Of a stretch of DNA of 64,000 bases, positions 1-7,592 are shown in pieces; within the stretch, counting starts at the first letter, position 1, and every line of letters begins with the position of its first letter. This DNA is from Bin5 sp965221145 (GTDB lineage Bacteria > Chloroflexota > Anaerolineae > Caldilineales > Caldilineaceae), in the NCBI GenBank assembly GCA_965221145.1, contig OZ244877.1, positions 5,456,001-5,520,000 on the forward strand. The letters are read 5' to 3'. The position numbers and the translations under genes were made by a program. The notes under the pieces were generated by a model. The model saw nothing but the letters and a program-made list of their open reading frames with translations. It had not been told where the DNA came from and did not search any database.

Positions 1-389
1 GAATAGGGCCGCAAGGCCGAGAGAATGCCCAGCACTACACCGCCTACTGACGATAACAACATCGACAAGGCGATCAGGGTGAAGGTATTGCTAATTCCCC
101 TGACCATTGTTTCACTCACCGATAGCCCGGTCCGCACGGAATAGCCCAAGTTGCCGCGCACGGCTTCCTTCAGCCACAGGGCGTAGCGGACCGGAATCGG
201 TTTGTCGAGACCCAGGCGCGCCCGCGCCTTCTGCAGGTCTTCGGCGTTCCAATTGTGCGCTTCCATGGGATTGATCATGGCTGAAACCGGATCCCCGGGC
301 GCCAGCGCATAGATGGTGTAGTTGATAATGGTTATCCCGAGAAGCAGAGGGATTACCAGCGTCAAACGACGTATGATATAGGGTGACAT
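1..389 (-). CDS. Peptide/oligosaccharide ABC importer permease, DppB/OppB type (partial)
   Basis: Inner-membrane permease subunit of a family-5 (Dpp/Opp-type) ABC importer. Only the first ~129 residues are inside the window; the reading frame runs open off the left edge. The ATG at 389 gives MSPYIIRRLTLVIPLLLG, an N-terminal membrane segment (about residues 9-30) followed by the APGDP motif typical of DppB proteins, then a periplasmic stretch with GLDKPIPVRY and GNLGYSVRTG, then the start of the second membrane segment. Those motifs are the standard DppB N-terminal signature and recur in the other DppB proteins of this window. It follows the binding protein gene at 699-2387 on the same strand, separated by about 300 bases that hold two hairpins, so it is probably the permease for that binding protein. 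The partner DppC would lie beyond the window edge. Confidence 0.9.
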   Translation of the reverse strand, partial: MSPYIIRRLTLVIPLLLGITIINYTIYALAPGDPVSAMINPMEAHNWNAEDLQKARARLGLDKPIPVRYALWLKEAVRGNLGYSVRTGLSVSETMVRGISNTFTLIALSMLLSSVGGVVLGILSALRPY

Positions 390-570
390 GGTTCCTTCGC
401 CCTACTCCGCCAGACGGGCTAGCGGGGGCTAATATATGGGCGCCAAGGTAACTCTGACGATGCGCCGGTCGGGCAGCCTTTCGCGGGAGAACGCATTGAA
501 GCCAGGAGATCGGTCGGGTAACGGCTCACATGGCAGCGAAATGCGCTCGTAGCGTTGAGCGCCCGGCGCA

Positions 571-637
571 CTCGTCTCGGGCGACGCAAGAGACGAGGAG
601 CTTCCTGCCTCGTGAATGCACGCACCCACGAGGCAGG
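571..637 (-). terminator. Two tandem stem-loops after a binding-protein gene
   Basis: Two perfect inverted repeats lie in the 309-base gap between the binding protein stop (699) and the permease start (389). The first in transcription order has an 11-bp stem, 627-637 paired with 604-614, with a 12-nt loop. The second has an 8-bp stem, 590-597 paired with 571-578. No T-run follows either, so they may act as mRNA-stabilising or partial-termination structures and not as full terminators. The other five binding-protein genes also carry a hairpin in this position. The rest of the gap (390-570) shows no gene. Confidence 0.65.
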
Positions 638-698
638 TCGGCGCCAACAGATTCCTTCACTCTCCTTGCCGGGAATCAGGGTTCTCCTGCAAGACAGT

Positions 699-2387
699 TT
701 AGCCCGCCTCGTCGGCGACCCAAACCTTCTCCATCCCCCAGTAGTTCCTGGTCATCAAGGCGTAGACTGGCTGGAAGTCCTCATCGCCATGCACGCGCTT
801 GTTGATGGCATAGACCTGGGCCTGGCGGATATGGTAGGCGACGGGCAGTTCCTCGGCGGCTATCTCCTGCAACTGCCAGACCAGCTGCTTGTACTCTTCG
901 CCTTCGGCCAGGAGCGCCTTGTCAATCAATTCCACGGCTTCGGGGTAGGCCGCGCCCAGCCAGTTCTCATTGTCGAACCTGGAGCGGATCTGATTGACGC
1001 TGATGCCGTAGCCGAAGGAGGTGGGCATGATATCCCAATCGTGCGTCTCTTCCAGCGTCGAGGCATATTCGGCGCCCACCGGATGCGGTTCCGCCTCCAC
1101 GCCGATCTCCTTCCAGTAGCCAATCATGAAGGAGAACCAGGTTTCGATGAACGGGCTGAGATCATCCCACAGGAGGCGCAGCGTCTGGCTGGAGTCCCAA
1201 CCCGCTTCCGCCAGCAGTTCCCTGGCCTTGTCAGGATCGTATGGGTACTGTCTGGCGTCCGGGCTGACTCCGGCTTCGCCAAAGTAGAATGCCGCCTCCG
1301 GAACATCTCCCAGATCGTACCAGACCGTCTGGAGGAACTGCTCGCGGTCCAGCCCGTACAACAGAGCCTGGCGCACTCGCTTATCCTGGAGGTAGGGCTG
1401 GCGCTGATTGAAGGCGACGCCGATGGTGGCTGTGCCGGAGGGGAACTGGAAGCGCAGGTGTGGCATGTCCTTCATGCGCTCAAACTCGCTGGAAGGAAGC
1501 CGGCCAACCAGCACCTCGCCCGCTTCGATCCCTGCGGCCAGGGCCTGATTGTCGATAAACGGCACATAGACCAGCTTGTCCAGCAGCGGTTCGCCTCTGA
1601 AGTAGTCCGGGTTCGGGTCGTACTCGACCACCTCGTTGTGTAGATACTTGCTCAGTTTGAACGGGCCCAGGCCGATGCCCGTCTTCAGACCCCAGTCGGT
1701 CTTGCAAAGCCCGACATCCGGCCCGGCGCCGCCATACGCGTCCTCCGGCACCTCGCCCAGAATGTGTTCCGGGATAATCGTCGGCACCGCAATTGACAGG
1801 AGGAAGCTTTCGCGGAAAGGCTGCGTCATCTCGATGGTGACCGTGTAGTCGTCCGGCGCATTTACCCCGCTGATGCTGTCCGCCTCGCCAGCCTTGAACT
1901 CGTCCATACCGACGATCAGACCCTTAATGTCCCCATAGCCATAGTTCTGGCCGCTCTCAGGGTGCCCCATGGCGCGCAGTGTGAACAGCACATCATTGGC
2001 GCTGAAGGGCGCGCCGTCATGCCATGTGACGCCCTGGCGCAGGTTGAACGTAATCGTGCTGCCTGAAAACTCCCAACTTTCCGCCAGGTCCGGGATTACG
2101 CCGTTGAGACTTGAGTTGACGCGCACCAGGCCGGCGGACAAAAAGCGCCGCAGGTAGACATCACTGCTGCCGCCGTAGTAGGCAATGGGACAGAGGTTCG
2201 ACTCGGTGCGCTGTCCATAGCCCCAGACAAGGGTGCCTCCCATCTCCATCGCCTCTGCCGCGGCTGGCGCCGTCGCCGCCGGCGCTGCTGGCGCGGTCGG
2301 CGCACAGTGGGCGGCCAACAACCCGGAACCTATCACCGCCGATGTTCGAAGAAAATCACGACGACTCATTCGCTCTCTTGCAGACAT
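699..2387 (-). CDS. ABC importer solute-binding protein, family 5 (Tat lipoprotein)
   Basis: Extracytoplasmic binding lipoprotein of a Dpp/Opp-type importer, 562 aa. The N-terminus has the twin-arginine motif SRRDFLRTS, a short hydrophobic stretch and a lipobox ending LLAAHC, followed by an Ala/Pro-rich linker of ~25 residues. The body has the SBP_bac_5 landmarks: LAESWEFS and TITFNLRQGVTWHDGAPFSA in the first third, then GTGPFKLSKY-like and VRQALLYGLDREQFL motifs. The ATG at 2387 is preferred because AAGGTGAG lies about 4 nt upstream; an in-frame GTG at 2396 is the alternative. Its neighbours are a class-III aminotransferase upstream (2638-4035) and, downstream after two hairpins, a DppB permease. 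The ligand cannot be read from the sequence; family-5 proteins bind peptides but also many oligosaccharides. Confidence 0.93.
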   Translation of the reverse strand: MSARERMSRRDFLRTSAVIGSGLLAAHCAPTAPAAPAATAPAAAEAMEMGGTLVWGYGQRTESNLCPIAYYGGSSDVYLRRFLSAGLVRVNSSLNGVIPDLAESWEFSGSTITFNLRQGVTWHDGAPFSANDVLFTLRAMGHPESGQNYGYGDIKGLIVGMDEFKAGEADSISGVNAPDDYTVTIEMTQPFRESFLLSIAVPTIIPEHILGEVPEDAYGGAGPDVGLCKTDWGLKTGIGLGPFKLSKYLHNEVVEYDPNPDYFRGEPLLDKLVYVPFIDNQALAAGIEAGEVLVGRLPSSEFERMKDMPHLRFQFPSGTATIGVAFNQRQPYLQDKRVRQALLYGLDREQFLQTVWYDLGDVPEAAFYFGEAGVSPDARQYPYDPDKARELLAEAGWDSSQTLRLLWDDLSPFIETWFSFMIGYWKEIGVEAEPHPVGAEYASTLEETHDWDIMPTSFGYGISVNQIRSRFDNENWLGAAYPEAVELIDKALLAEGEEYKQLVWQLQEIAAEELPVAYHIRQAQVYAINKRVHGDEDFQPVYALMTRNYWGMEKVWVADEAG

Positions 2388-2637
2388 TTCGCTCACCTTC
2401 GTTTTAGCAACCTGACAATGAAGCAGATTGCTAGGGCTGCCTTTCTTCAGCCTGGGTTGGCCGGTTCCTTGCCAGCCATCATCGTCTGGTGAACTGTATC
2501 GTGACTCGAGCGACCTCTTCGACCTCCTTTCAGGACTCCGAGAGCTTGCTCAAAACACGCCCAGCGTCCCAGACCTCTCCCTGAAACTCAGATTGGGTAG
2601 ACCGTATGTTGTGACACCGGTTACATTGCGACCAGTG

Positions 2638-4035
2638 TCAAACCGGTTGATCCTTCAACTCGCGGAAGCAGTCACGGATCACCTGGACCGCCTCCAATGC
2701 AGCTTCAGGATCGATGCAAAGCGGCGGCGCGACCTTCAGGAAACCGCGGCCGGTCACGAACATCATCACGCCGCGCCGAACGGCCTCATGCACGATGGCA
2801 TCAGCCAACACGATGTCCGGCTCGCCGCTGTCAGGGCGTATGAAATGGGCGGAAATAAACAGGCCGCGCCCGTGAATCGAAAGCAAGTGCTGTGGGTACT
2901 CGCGTTGCAGTTGCTGGAGTTCTTCCAATACCAACTGGCCGGTGCGCGCCGACGCCTCTACCAGCTTCTCATCCTCCAACACTTCCAGGTTTGCCAATGC
3001 CGCTGCCGCGCACACCGGGTTGCCGCCATGCGTGCTGGACATATCACCCGGCGCCGGTTGATCCATCAGCCGGCGCGGGCCGATGACCGCCGATACCGGC
3101 AGGCTGGAACTCAGGCCCTTGCCCAGGGTGATCAGGTCGGGCGCCATGCCGACATGCTCGAAGGCGAAAAACTTGCCCGTCCGCCCACAGCCGGCCTGTA
3201 TCTCATCGAAGCAGATCAGGATATCGTGCTGCCTCGCCCAGTCAAACAGCGCGCGTGCGTACTCTGCGGGCATTGGACAGGTTGCCCAGCCCGGGGCCGG
3301 TTCGGCGATGACGCCTGCGATATGTTCGGGCCGGATGTTGCGCTGCGCTAACGAGTCGAGGCACTTGTGGAAGCAGGATGCGCCGCATGGTTCGTCCTGA
3401 CCGCAACCCCACGGACAGTGCGGGCTGAGGGGGAAGGGAATCTGGAAGTGCTTCACCTGCGCGCGTTGGATCCAATCCGTCGTTTGGGGCGAACCGGAGC
3501 TGAGACCTGCGGCGAGCGTGCGACCATGGTAGCAACCCTCGAAACTCAGAATGCCCACCTTGTCCGGCGAGATGCGCTGACCATGGCGCCGCATCAGCAT
3601 CAGGGCGCATTCGTTCGCTTCCGTGCCGCCGCTAAAGAGGATGGCCTTCGCATCAGAGATCGGCGTCAGCGCCGCCAGCTTTTCGAGCAGCAGCAGGCGT
3701 GCTTGCGAGGGGAAGGAATATGTCGCCAGCAGAGGCTGGTCGGTGGCGCGGTGGATCGCTTCGCGAATGCGCGGGTGCGAATGACCGGCGTTGGCAACGA
3801 CGATACCGCTGGTCAGGTCGATCCATTGATTGCCATAGGGGTCGCGTACGAGGAATCCCTCAGCCTCATGCCAGAGGATGGGAGGCATCCCACTCGTCGA
3901 AACCGGTTCCGCGGCACGCAGCCGCTCGATCAGCGGCACGGATGCGGGGACCGGGATCGAAGTGACGATGCGCCGCCAGCGGCTATGCACCGGTGGGGTC
4001 GGCTGCGGCTTTAGCTCTTTGATCTCCAGCGCCAT
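2638..4035 (-). CDS. Class-III pyridoxal-phosphate aminotransferase (4-aminobutyrate aminotransferase-like)
   Basis: PLP-dependent fold-type I enzyme, 465 aa, the usual length for the GabT/ornithine-aminotransferase group. Visible motifs are the cofactor-binding FSGGTEANECALML (about residue 130), the ILSFEGCYHGRT stretch, the catalytic aspartate region LICFDEIQAGCGRTG (about residue 270) and the PLP lysine in LITLGKGLSSSLPVSAV (about residue 300). ATG at 4035 with AAGGGG 8 nt upstream. A near-perfect sigma-70 promoter sits about 45 nt upstream (4085-4113). It reads into the binding protein at 2387, so it probably heads a transport unit. A catabolic role on an amino acid or aminosugar-derived substrate is inference; the exact substrate is not visible. 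Confidence 0.9.
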   Translation of the reverse strand: MALEIKELKPQPTPPVHSRWRRIVTSIPVPASVPLIERLRAAEPVSTSGMPPILWHEAEGFLVRDPYGNQWIDLTSGIVVANAGHSHPRIREAIHRATDQPLLATYSFPSQARLLLLEKLAALTPISDAKAILFSGGTEANECALMLMRRHGQRISPDKVGILSFEGCYHGRTLAAGLSSGSPQTTDWIQRAQVKHFQIPFPLSPHCPWGCGQDEPCGASCFHKCLDSLAQRNIRPEHIAGVIAEPAPGWATCPMPAEYARALFDWARQHDILICFDEIQAGCGRTGKFFAFEHVGMAPDLITLGKGLSSSLPVSAVIGPRRLMDQPAPGDMSSTHGGNPVCAAAALANLEVLEDEKLVEASARTGQLVLEELQQLQREYPQHLLSIHGRGLFISAHFIRPDSGEPDIVLADAIVHEAVRRGVMMFVTGRGFLKVAPPLCIDPEAALEAVQVIRDCFRELKDQPV

Positions 4036-4084
4036 AATGCTGGCCCCTTACAGCAAATTCATCTGTCATATCGAAAGTATATGG

Positions 4085-4113
4085 AGTATAAGACTTAAGT
4101 TCCCGTCTGTCAA
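4085..4113 (-). promoter_or_regulatory. Sigma-70 type promoter within a conserved ~90-bp module (copy 1)
   Basis: On the minus strand the sequence is TTGACA, a 17-bp spacer, then TATACT: -35 at 4108-4113, -10 at 4085-4090. It reads toward the aminotransferase start at 4035. The surrounding block (about 4071-4159) is clearly similar to 18958-19046, where the same -35 and -10 with the same 17-bp spacing lie upstream of another importer gene. Shared bases extend on both sides of the core, including TCGAC just upstream of the -35 region and TCCAT just after the -10, which suggests a common operator. Confidence 0.8.
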
Positions 4114-4249
4114 AGTCGATTTTCGCCTCGGGGGACGTCTCACGATGGGGCGCGTTTCCGACTACCTTCTGGGCGGCAACCAGACTGGATTCAGCAACCT
4201 GCTGGCTTGAATGCTCCCAAACTGAGACGCATCCTGACACCTCTACTTA

Positions 4250-4380
4250 TGTGCGTTCACATTGAGAACCCGCTTTTTTCTGAATTGCGTATTGCGTATT
4301 GCGTAAGGGCAGGCGAGACGGCCACGTTTCAATTGCGTTATCCGCCCGAAAAGTCTCGGTTTCAAACGGGATTCACATTA
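4250..4380 (-). repeat. Dispersed non-coding repeat, copy A
   Basis: About 131 bp. Its reverse complement matches 13297-13420 closely and 60681-60806 and 14577-14687 more loosely. Shared landmarks in order are AATGTGAATCCCGTTTG, GTCTCGCCTGCCCTTACG, a run of ACGCAAT repeats, and GGTTCTCAATGTGAACGCAC. The ends are weakly inverted relative to each other. It lies in the 587-base gap between two aminotransferase genes; apart from this and the promoter module nothing else was recognised in 4036-4622. Confidence 0.7.
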
Positions 4381-4622
4381 GGCCCGTTTCCGAAGACTGC
4401 GCCGCATTGCTCGCCAACCTCTGGGCCGCGGCAGACCGCATTCTTGCTGTGGTCATACGCCTCCATATTGGCGGCTTTCGGATCATAGCGGGCGACGTGC
4501 CCCAAGGATTCAATACGCGCCACCCAAACGACACTGTTCTGTTTCTGTCAATCGGCGTTATGTTGATCCCAATGGGGTTGTTGCGCTCGCCGACCAACTC
4601 CCGCTGCCGCCTGATAGGCGCG

Positions 4623-5957
4623 TTAACGTACAAGACGGCGGAAAGGCTCCTGACTCAGGTCGCAGACCAGAAGGCTGTCAATATCCTCGGATTCAAGGCC
4701 TGATCTGATCACAACGAACGCTTCAGTTGCCGCCTCAGCAGTCAGGCGGATGTCCTCATCGGTGTGTGCCAGGTTGAGGCTGAAACCCATGGGGCAGTGA
4801 ATACCGCGCCGCGCCATCTCTTGGATGAACAAGGTATTGATCTTGGGACGCAATGTTTCGTCAGGCAAAGAGAGAGTGAGGTTTGGGTGAGTGTGAAGGC
4901 CCGTGAACTCACCAGAGAGACCGGCGGCCGCGATGCTGTCATTCAACGCGCGGCGCAGTTTCTCGCCAGTTTCCAGAAAGAAGGCCGCGGAGTTGCGTCG
5001 TTTCAGCTCGCGAATCGTGGTGAGGGCGGCCGCCAATCCGATATTGTCGCTCCAATAGGAACTGGAGACAAACATGCGGCTCGCTGGCTCCATCACCGCC
5101 CGCGAACCCACGACCGCGCCCATGGGGTAACCGTTAGACATTGCCTTAGCCAGGACGGTCATGTCTGGGGTGATCCCCAGGTATTCTTGCACGCCGCCCA
5201 CAGAGAGGCGCCAGCCACAAGAGACCTCATCAAAGATCAGAAGCGCGTCGTGAGCATGGGCAAGTTCTTTGACGCGTTCCAGGAAACCTGGCTCCGGCAG
5301 GGTGGAGCGTAGTGGCTCCATCATGACGGCCGCAACCTCGCCCTCATGTTCTTCCAGCAAATCCTTCAGGGTATCCAGATCTCCGTAAGGGAACGGGATG
5401 GCGGTGCCGGCCAGCACTTTGGGGACACCGATCGGCTCAATGCCGGCAAACGGAAACTCGCCACTTTCGGGGTCAACCCCGTAGTTTGCCGCCTGATACC
5501 AGTCATGCCAACCGTGGTAGCCACAAAATATGATCTTGTCCCGACCGGTCGTTCCCCGGGCAATGCGTGCCGCGACAGCGCAAGCCTCCCCACCTCCTTT
5601 CGTGTAGCGAACCATTTCGGCGCTGGGAATCGTATCCACTAGCTCCTCGGCCAGTTCGATCTCCAGAGGGCTGTTCAACGAGTAGAGGCTACCCCGTCTA
5701 ATCTGCTCCTCGACCGCCCGATCAACCACTTCATCGGCATGTCCAAGGATGAGCGCCCCGACGGCGCTCATCCAATCGATGTATTCATTTTCATCCACAT
5801 CGATGAAGCGAGACCCTTTGGCGCTCTGCGCATAAACGGGGCTGATGCCATTGGCATACCGGCTGGCCCGCCGGCTGATCAGTTGCGTCCGACCGGGGAT
5901 GAGTTCGGCGGCGCGTTCGTAGATCTCATAAGAACGGGTAACAGCATATTTGGCCAT
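4623..5957 (-). CDS. Class-III aminotransferase / glutamate-1-semialdehyde aminomutase-like protein
   Basis: PLP enzyme of the HemL-like branch, 444 aa from the ATG at 5957, which has AAGGAGAG 6-8 nt upstream. An upstream in-frame ATG at 5975 lacks a site. Motifs: RYTKGGGEACAVAARIAR for cofactor phosphate binding (about residue 115), FCGYHGWHDWYQ, the catalytic aspartate in LLIFDEVSCGWR (about residue 220), and the PLP lysine in TVLAKAMSNGYPMGAVVG (about residue 250). Catabolic or secondary-metabolic members with the AKAMSNGYP variant are common and are usually not tetrapyrrole enzymes; no other haem genes are nearby, so a sugar or amino-acid role is more likely. It follows the GH172 gene on the same strand. 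Confidence 0.87.
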   Translation of the reverse strand: MAKYAVTRSYEIYERAAELIPGRTQLISRRASRYANGISPVYAQSAKGSRFIDVDENEYIDWMSAVGALILGHADEVVDRAVEEQIRRGSLYSLNSPLEIELAEELVDTIPSAEMVRYTKGGGEACAVAARIARGTTGRDKIIFCGYHGWHDWYQAANYGVDPESGEFPFAGIEPIGVPKVLAGTAIPFPYGDLDTLKDLLEEHEGEVAAVMMEPLRSTLPEPGFLERVKELAHAHDALLIFDEVSCGWRLSVGGVQEYLGITPDMTVLAKAMSNGYPMGAVVGSRAVMEPASRMFVSSSYWSDNIGLAAALTTIRELKRRNSAAFFLETGEKLRRALNDSIAAAGLSGEFTGLHTHPNLTLSLPDETLRPKINTLFIQEMARRGIHCPMGFSLNLAHTDEDIRLTAEAATEAFVVIRSGLESEDIDSLLVCDLSQEPFRRLVR

Positions 5958-6008
5958 GAGCGCTCTCCTTTGCAAGTCGTTGATTGAGCAACCAACTCAT
6001 CAATCCGT

Positions 6009-7553
6009 TCAGTCATCAACCGTCGGTCGTAGAATGGCGCCGTCAGGCAAACGGGCCACAAATGCGAAGCACCAGGCGCCCCAGCTCAGGCTGCGGTGGT
6101 TGTTCAGTTTAAGTGCGATCTTGTTGCGACCGCGTTTCAGCGTCACCGTCACCTGCAGAGAATCGAAAAACTGATGATGTGTGGGTGGCAAGATCATCTG
6201 ATCGTTCACCTTGATGACCATATCATCGTCCCAGGCCAGCCGCAGAACCGCTTGCGTATCCGCTGGGCTTTCCAACCAGGTAAGCGCACAGGCCGCCGCC
6301 GGCCACGTGCGTGCTGCCTCCTTGTTGTCCGGCCGGAACACGTGGCCGAAATCGATAAAACCGTCGATGGCAGCGCGCCGCACCCAGCGTGCTATATGCT
6401 GTTCGGGCTTAATCGACGATGGTTGGCGCCACGGTGACGCCTCATCAAAGCCGCCATCCCACTTGTCGCTGGGATCGAATGCCTTTTCCGCCGGCAGTTC
6501 GCTGGACATCGCCTGGCCGTCCGCATCCTCGAACGGCCCGCACAGCCACCAGCTGCCTGTCGTTTCCAGCGGCAGATCATGAGTGCCCCGGCGCAGTTCA
6601 AGCCCCGGCTCCCCCGTTCGCAGTGTCAATCCACTGATTGAGACCGGTTCCACCAACTCCCACGGGGGCATGCGGAAGAAGGGACGATGTGGCTCGGTCT
6701 GATACCAGTAGGCTGTGCTGCAAATGTCGTTGGCCACGCACCCAAAGCGGAAATGCAGATGCTGATTAAAGGGAATCGCGTCCCGTTCAAAGAAGCGGTA
6801 GGCTGCCAGACTATGATAGGCTCTGGCCGGGCCTAGATCCTCATGCACGTAATAGGGCATGCCCTGGTAGAGAGTTGTATCGGGCTTGTGCAGAACGCCC
6901 CCGCTGCCGACGCCAAAGGTGTCCTCTCCGCCACTGCCTCGCAAGAAGGCTGGATCGTGCTCTCCATCGATATAGATGTTGTCGGCTCCTCCGTGGGACC
7001 AGCGAGCCGCATCATCGCGAACCCGCACACCATAGATAAAGCCCAAAAGCTGCCCCTTGCCGGCCGCGTCGAGGACCAGATAATCCTCGCCGAATGACTG
7101 GCAGGGGAACTCGCGCCGCCATTGCGCATGGAACCGTAGCGGCTCTTCAAGAGTGCCTTGCGGATATTCGTGCCATTCGATGTGCCAAAAGAGATCCAAG
7201 CCAACCGGACCGACCTCTACCTCTATCCTGGCCTGCGAAGCAAAGGGCATGGGAAAGAAACTGGTATAGGTATCCTGATCGGACGTGGCGAGGTAAAGGC
7301 TGTTGATGGGATACATGACCACGCCATGGCACAGCCCGAAGAAGTCCCCGATCGGGGACTCGACGCTGGGCTGCTCTTCGCCGTCCCAGTAGATCCGTAA
7401 TATGGCCCGGCGGTTATGCCGCGTGCCCATCCAGATGCGTTGAATACAGCCTGGCCCTTTCAAGTCGGCCAGCACGATCCGCCGGCCTTCAACTTGCGGA
7501 AGCGTAGCCAGAATCCGCCTGGGTTTGAATGTCTTGGGAAGTTGCAAGTCCAT
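6009..7553 (-). CDS. DUF2961 / GH172-family protein
   Basis: 514 aa. The N-terminal ~330 residues match DUF2961, now glycoside hydrolase family 172, whose characterised members act on difructose anhydrides and alpha-furanosides of fructose and arabinose. Typical stretches are GPGCIQRIWMG near residue 35, ILRIYWDGEEQPSVESPIGDFF near 55-75, YPINSLYLA, and the later RFRFGCVANDICSTAYWYQ. The remaining ~180 residues look like an added beta-sandwich ending WGAWCFAFVARLPDG, possibly a carbohydrate-binding module. No signal peptide, so it is probably cytoplasmic and works on imported oligosaccharide. ATG at 7553; the importer ATPase gene ends 39 bases upstream, so the two are likely co-transcribed. 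The exact glycosidic bond is not predictable. Confidence 0.85.
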   Translation of the reverse strand: MDLQLPKTFKPRRILATLPQVEGRRIVLADLKGPGCIQRIWMGTRHNRRAILRIYWDGEEQPSVESPIGDFFGLCHGVVMYPINSLYLATSDQDTYTSFFPMPFASQARIEVEVGPVGLDLFWHIEWHEYPQGTLEEPLRFHAQWRREFPCQSFGEDYLVLDAAGKGQLLGFIYGVRVRDDAARWSHGGADNIYIDGEHDPAFLRGSGGEDTFGVGSGGVLHKPDTTLYQGMPYYVHEDLGPARAYHSLAAYRFFERDAIPFNQHLHFRFGCVANDICSTAYWYQTEPHRPFFRMPPWELVEPVSISGLTLRTGEPGLELRRGTHDLPLETTGSWWLCGPFEDADGQAMSSELPAEKAFDPSDKWDGGFDEASPWRQPSSIKPEQHIARWVRRAAIDGFIDFGHVFRPDNKEAARTWPAAACALTWLESPADTQAVLRLAWDDDMVIKVNDQMILPPTHHQFFDSLQVTVTLKRGRNKIALKLNNHRSLSWGAWCFAFVARLPDGAILRPTVDD

Positions 7554-7592
7554 TGTTTTTGCCTACCTCGTATAGACTGTTTTCATCATCTT

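Noticed and set aside
555..1643. Long open frame (362 codons) on the plus strand
   Set aside because: It is antisense to the family-5 binding protein gene, whose motifs are clear. The plus-strand product is an Arg/Gly/Val-rich shadow without domain features.
4623..5957. Annotation as hemL for tetrapyrrole synthesis
   Set aside because: The fold and lysine motif fit the broader class-III family; the context is importers and glycosidases, with no haem genes, so no symbol was assigned.
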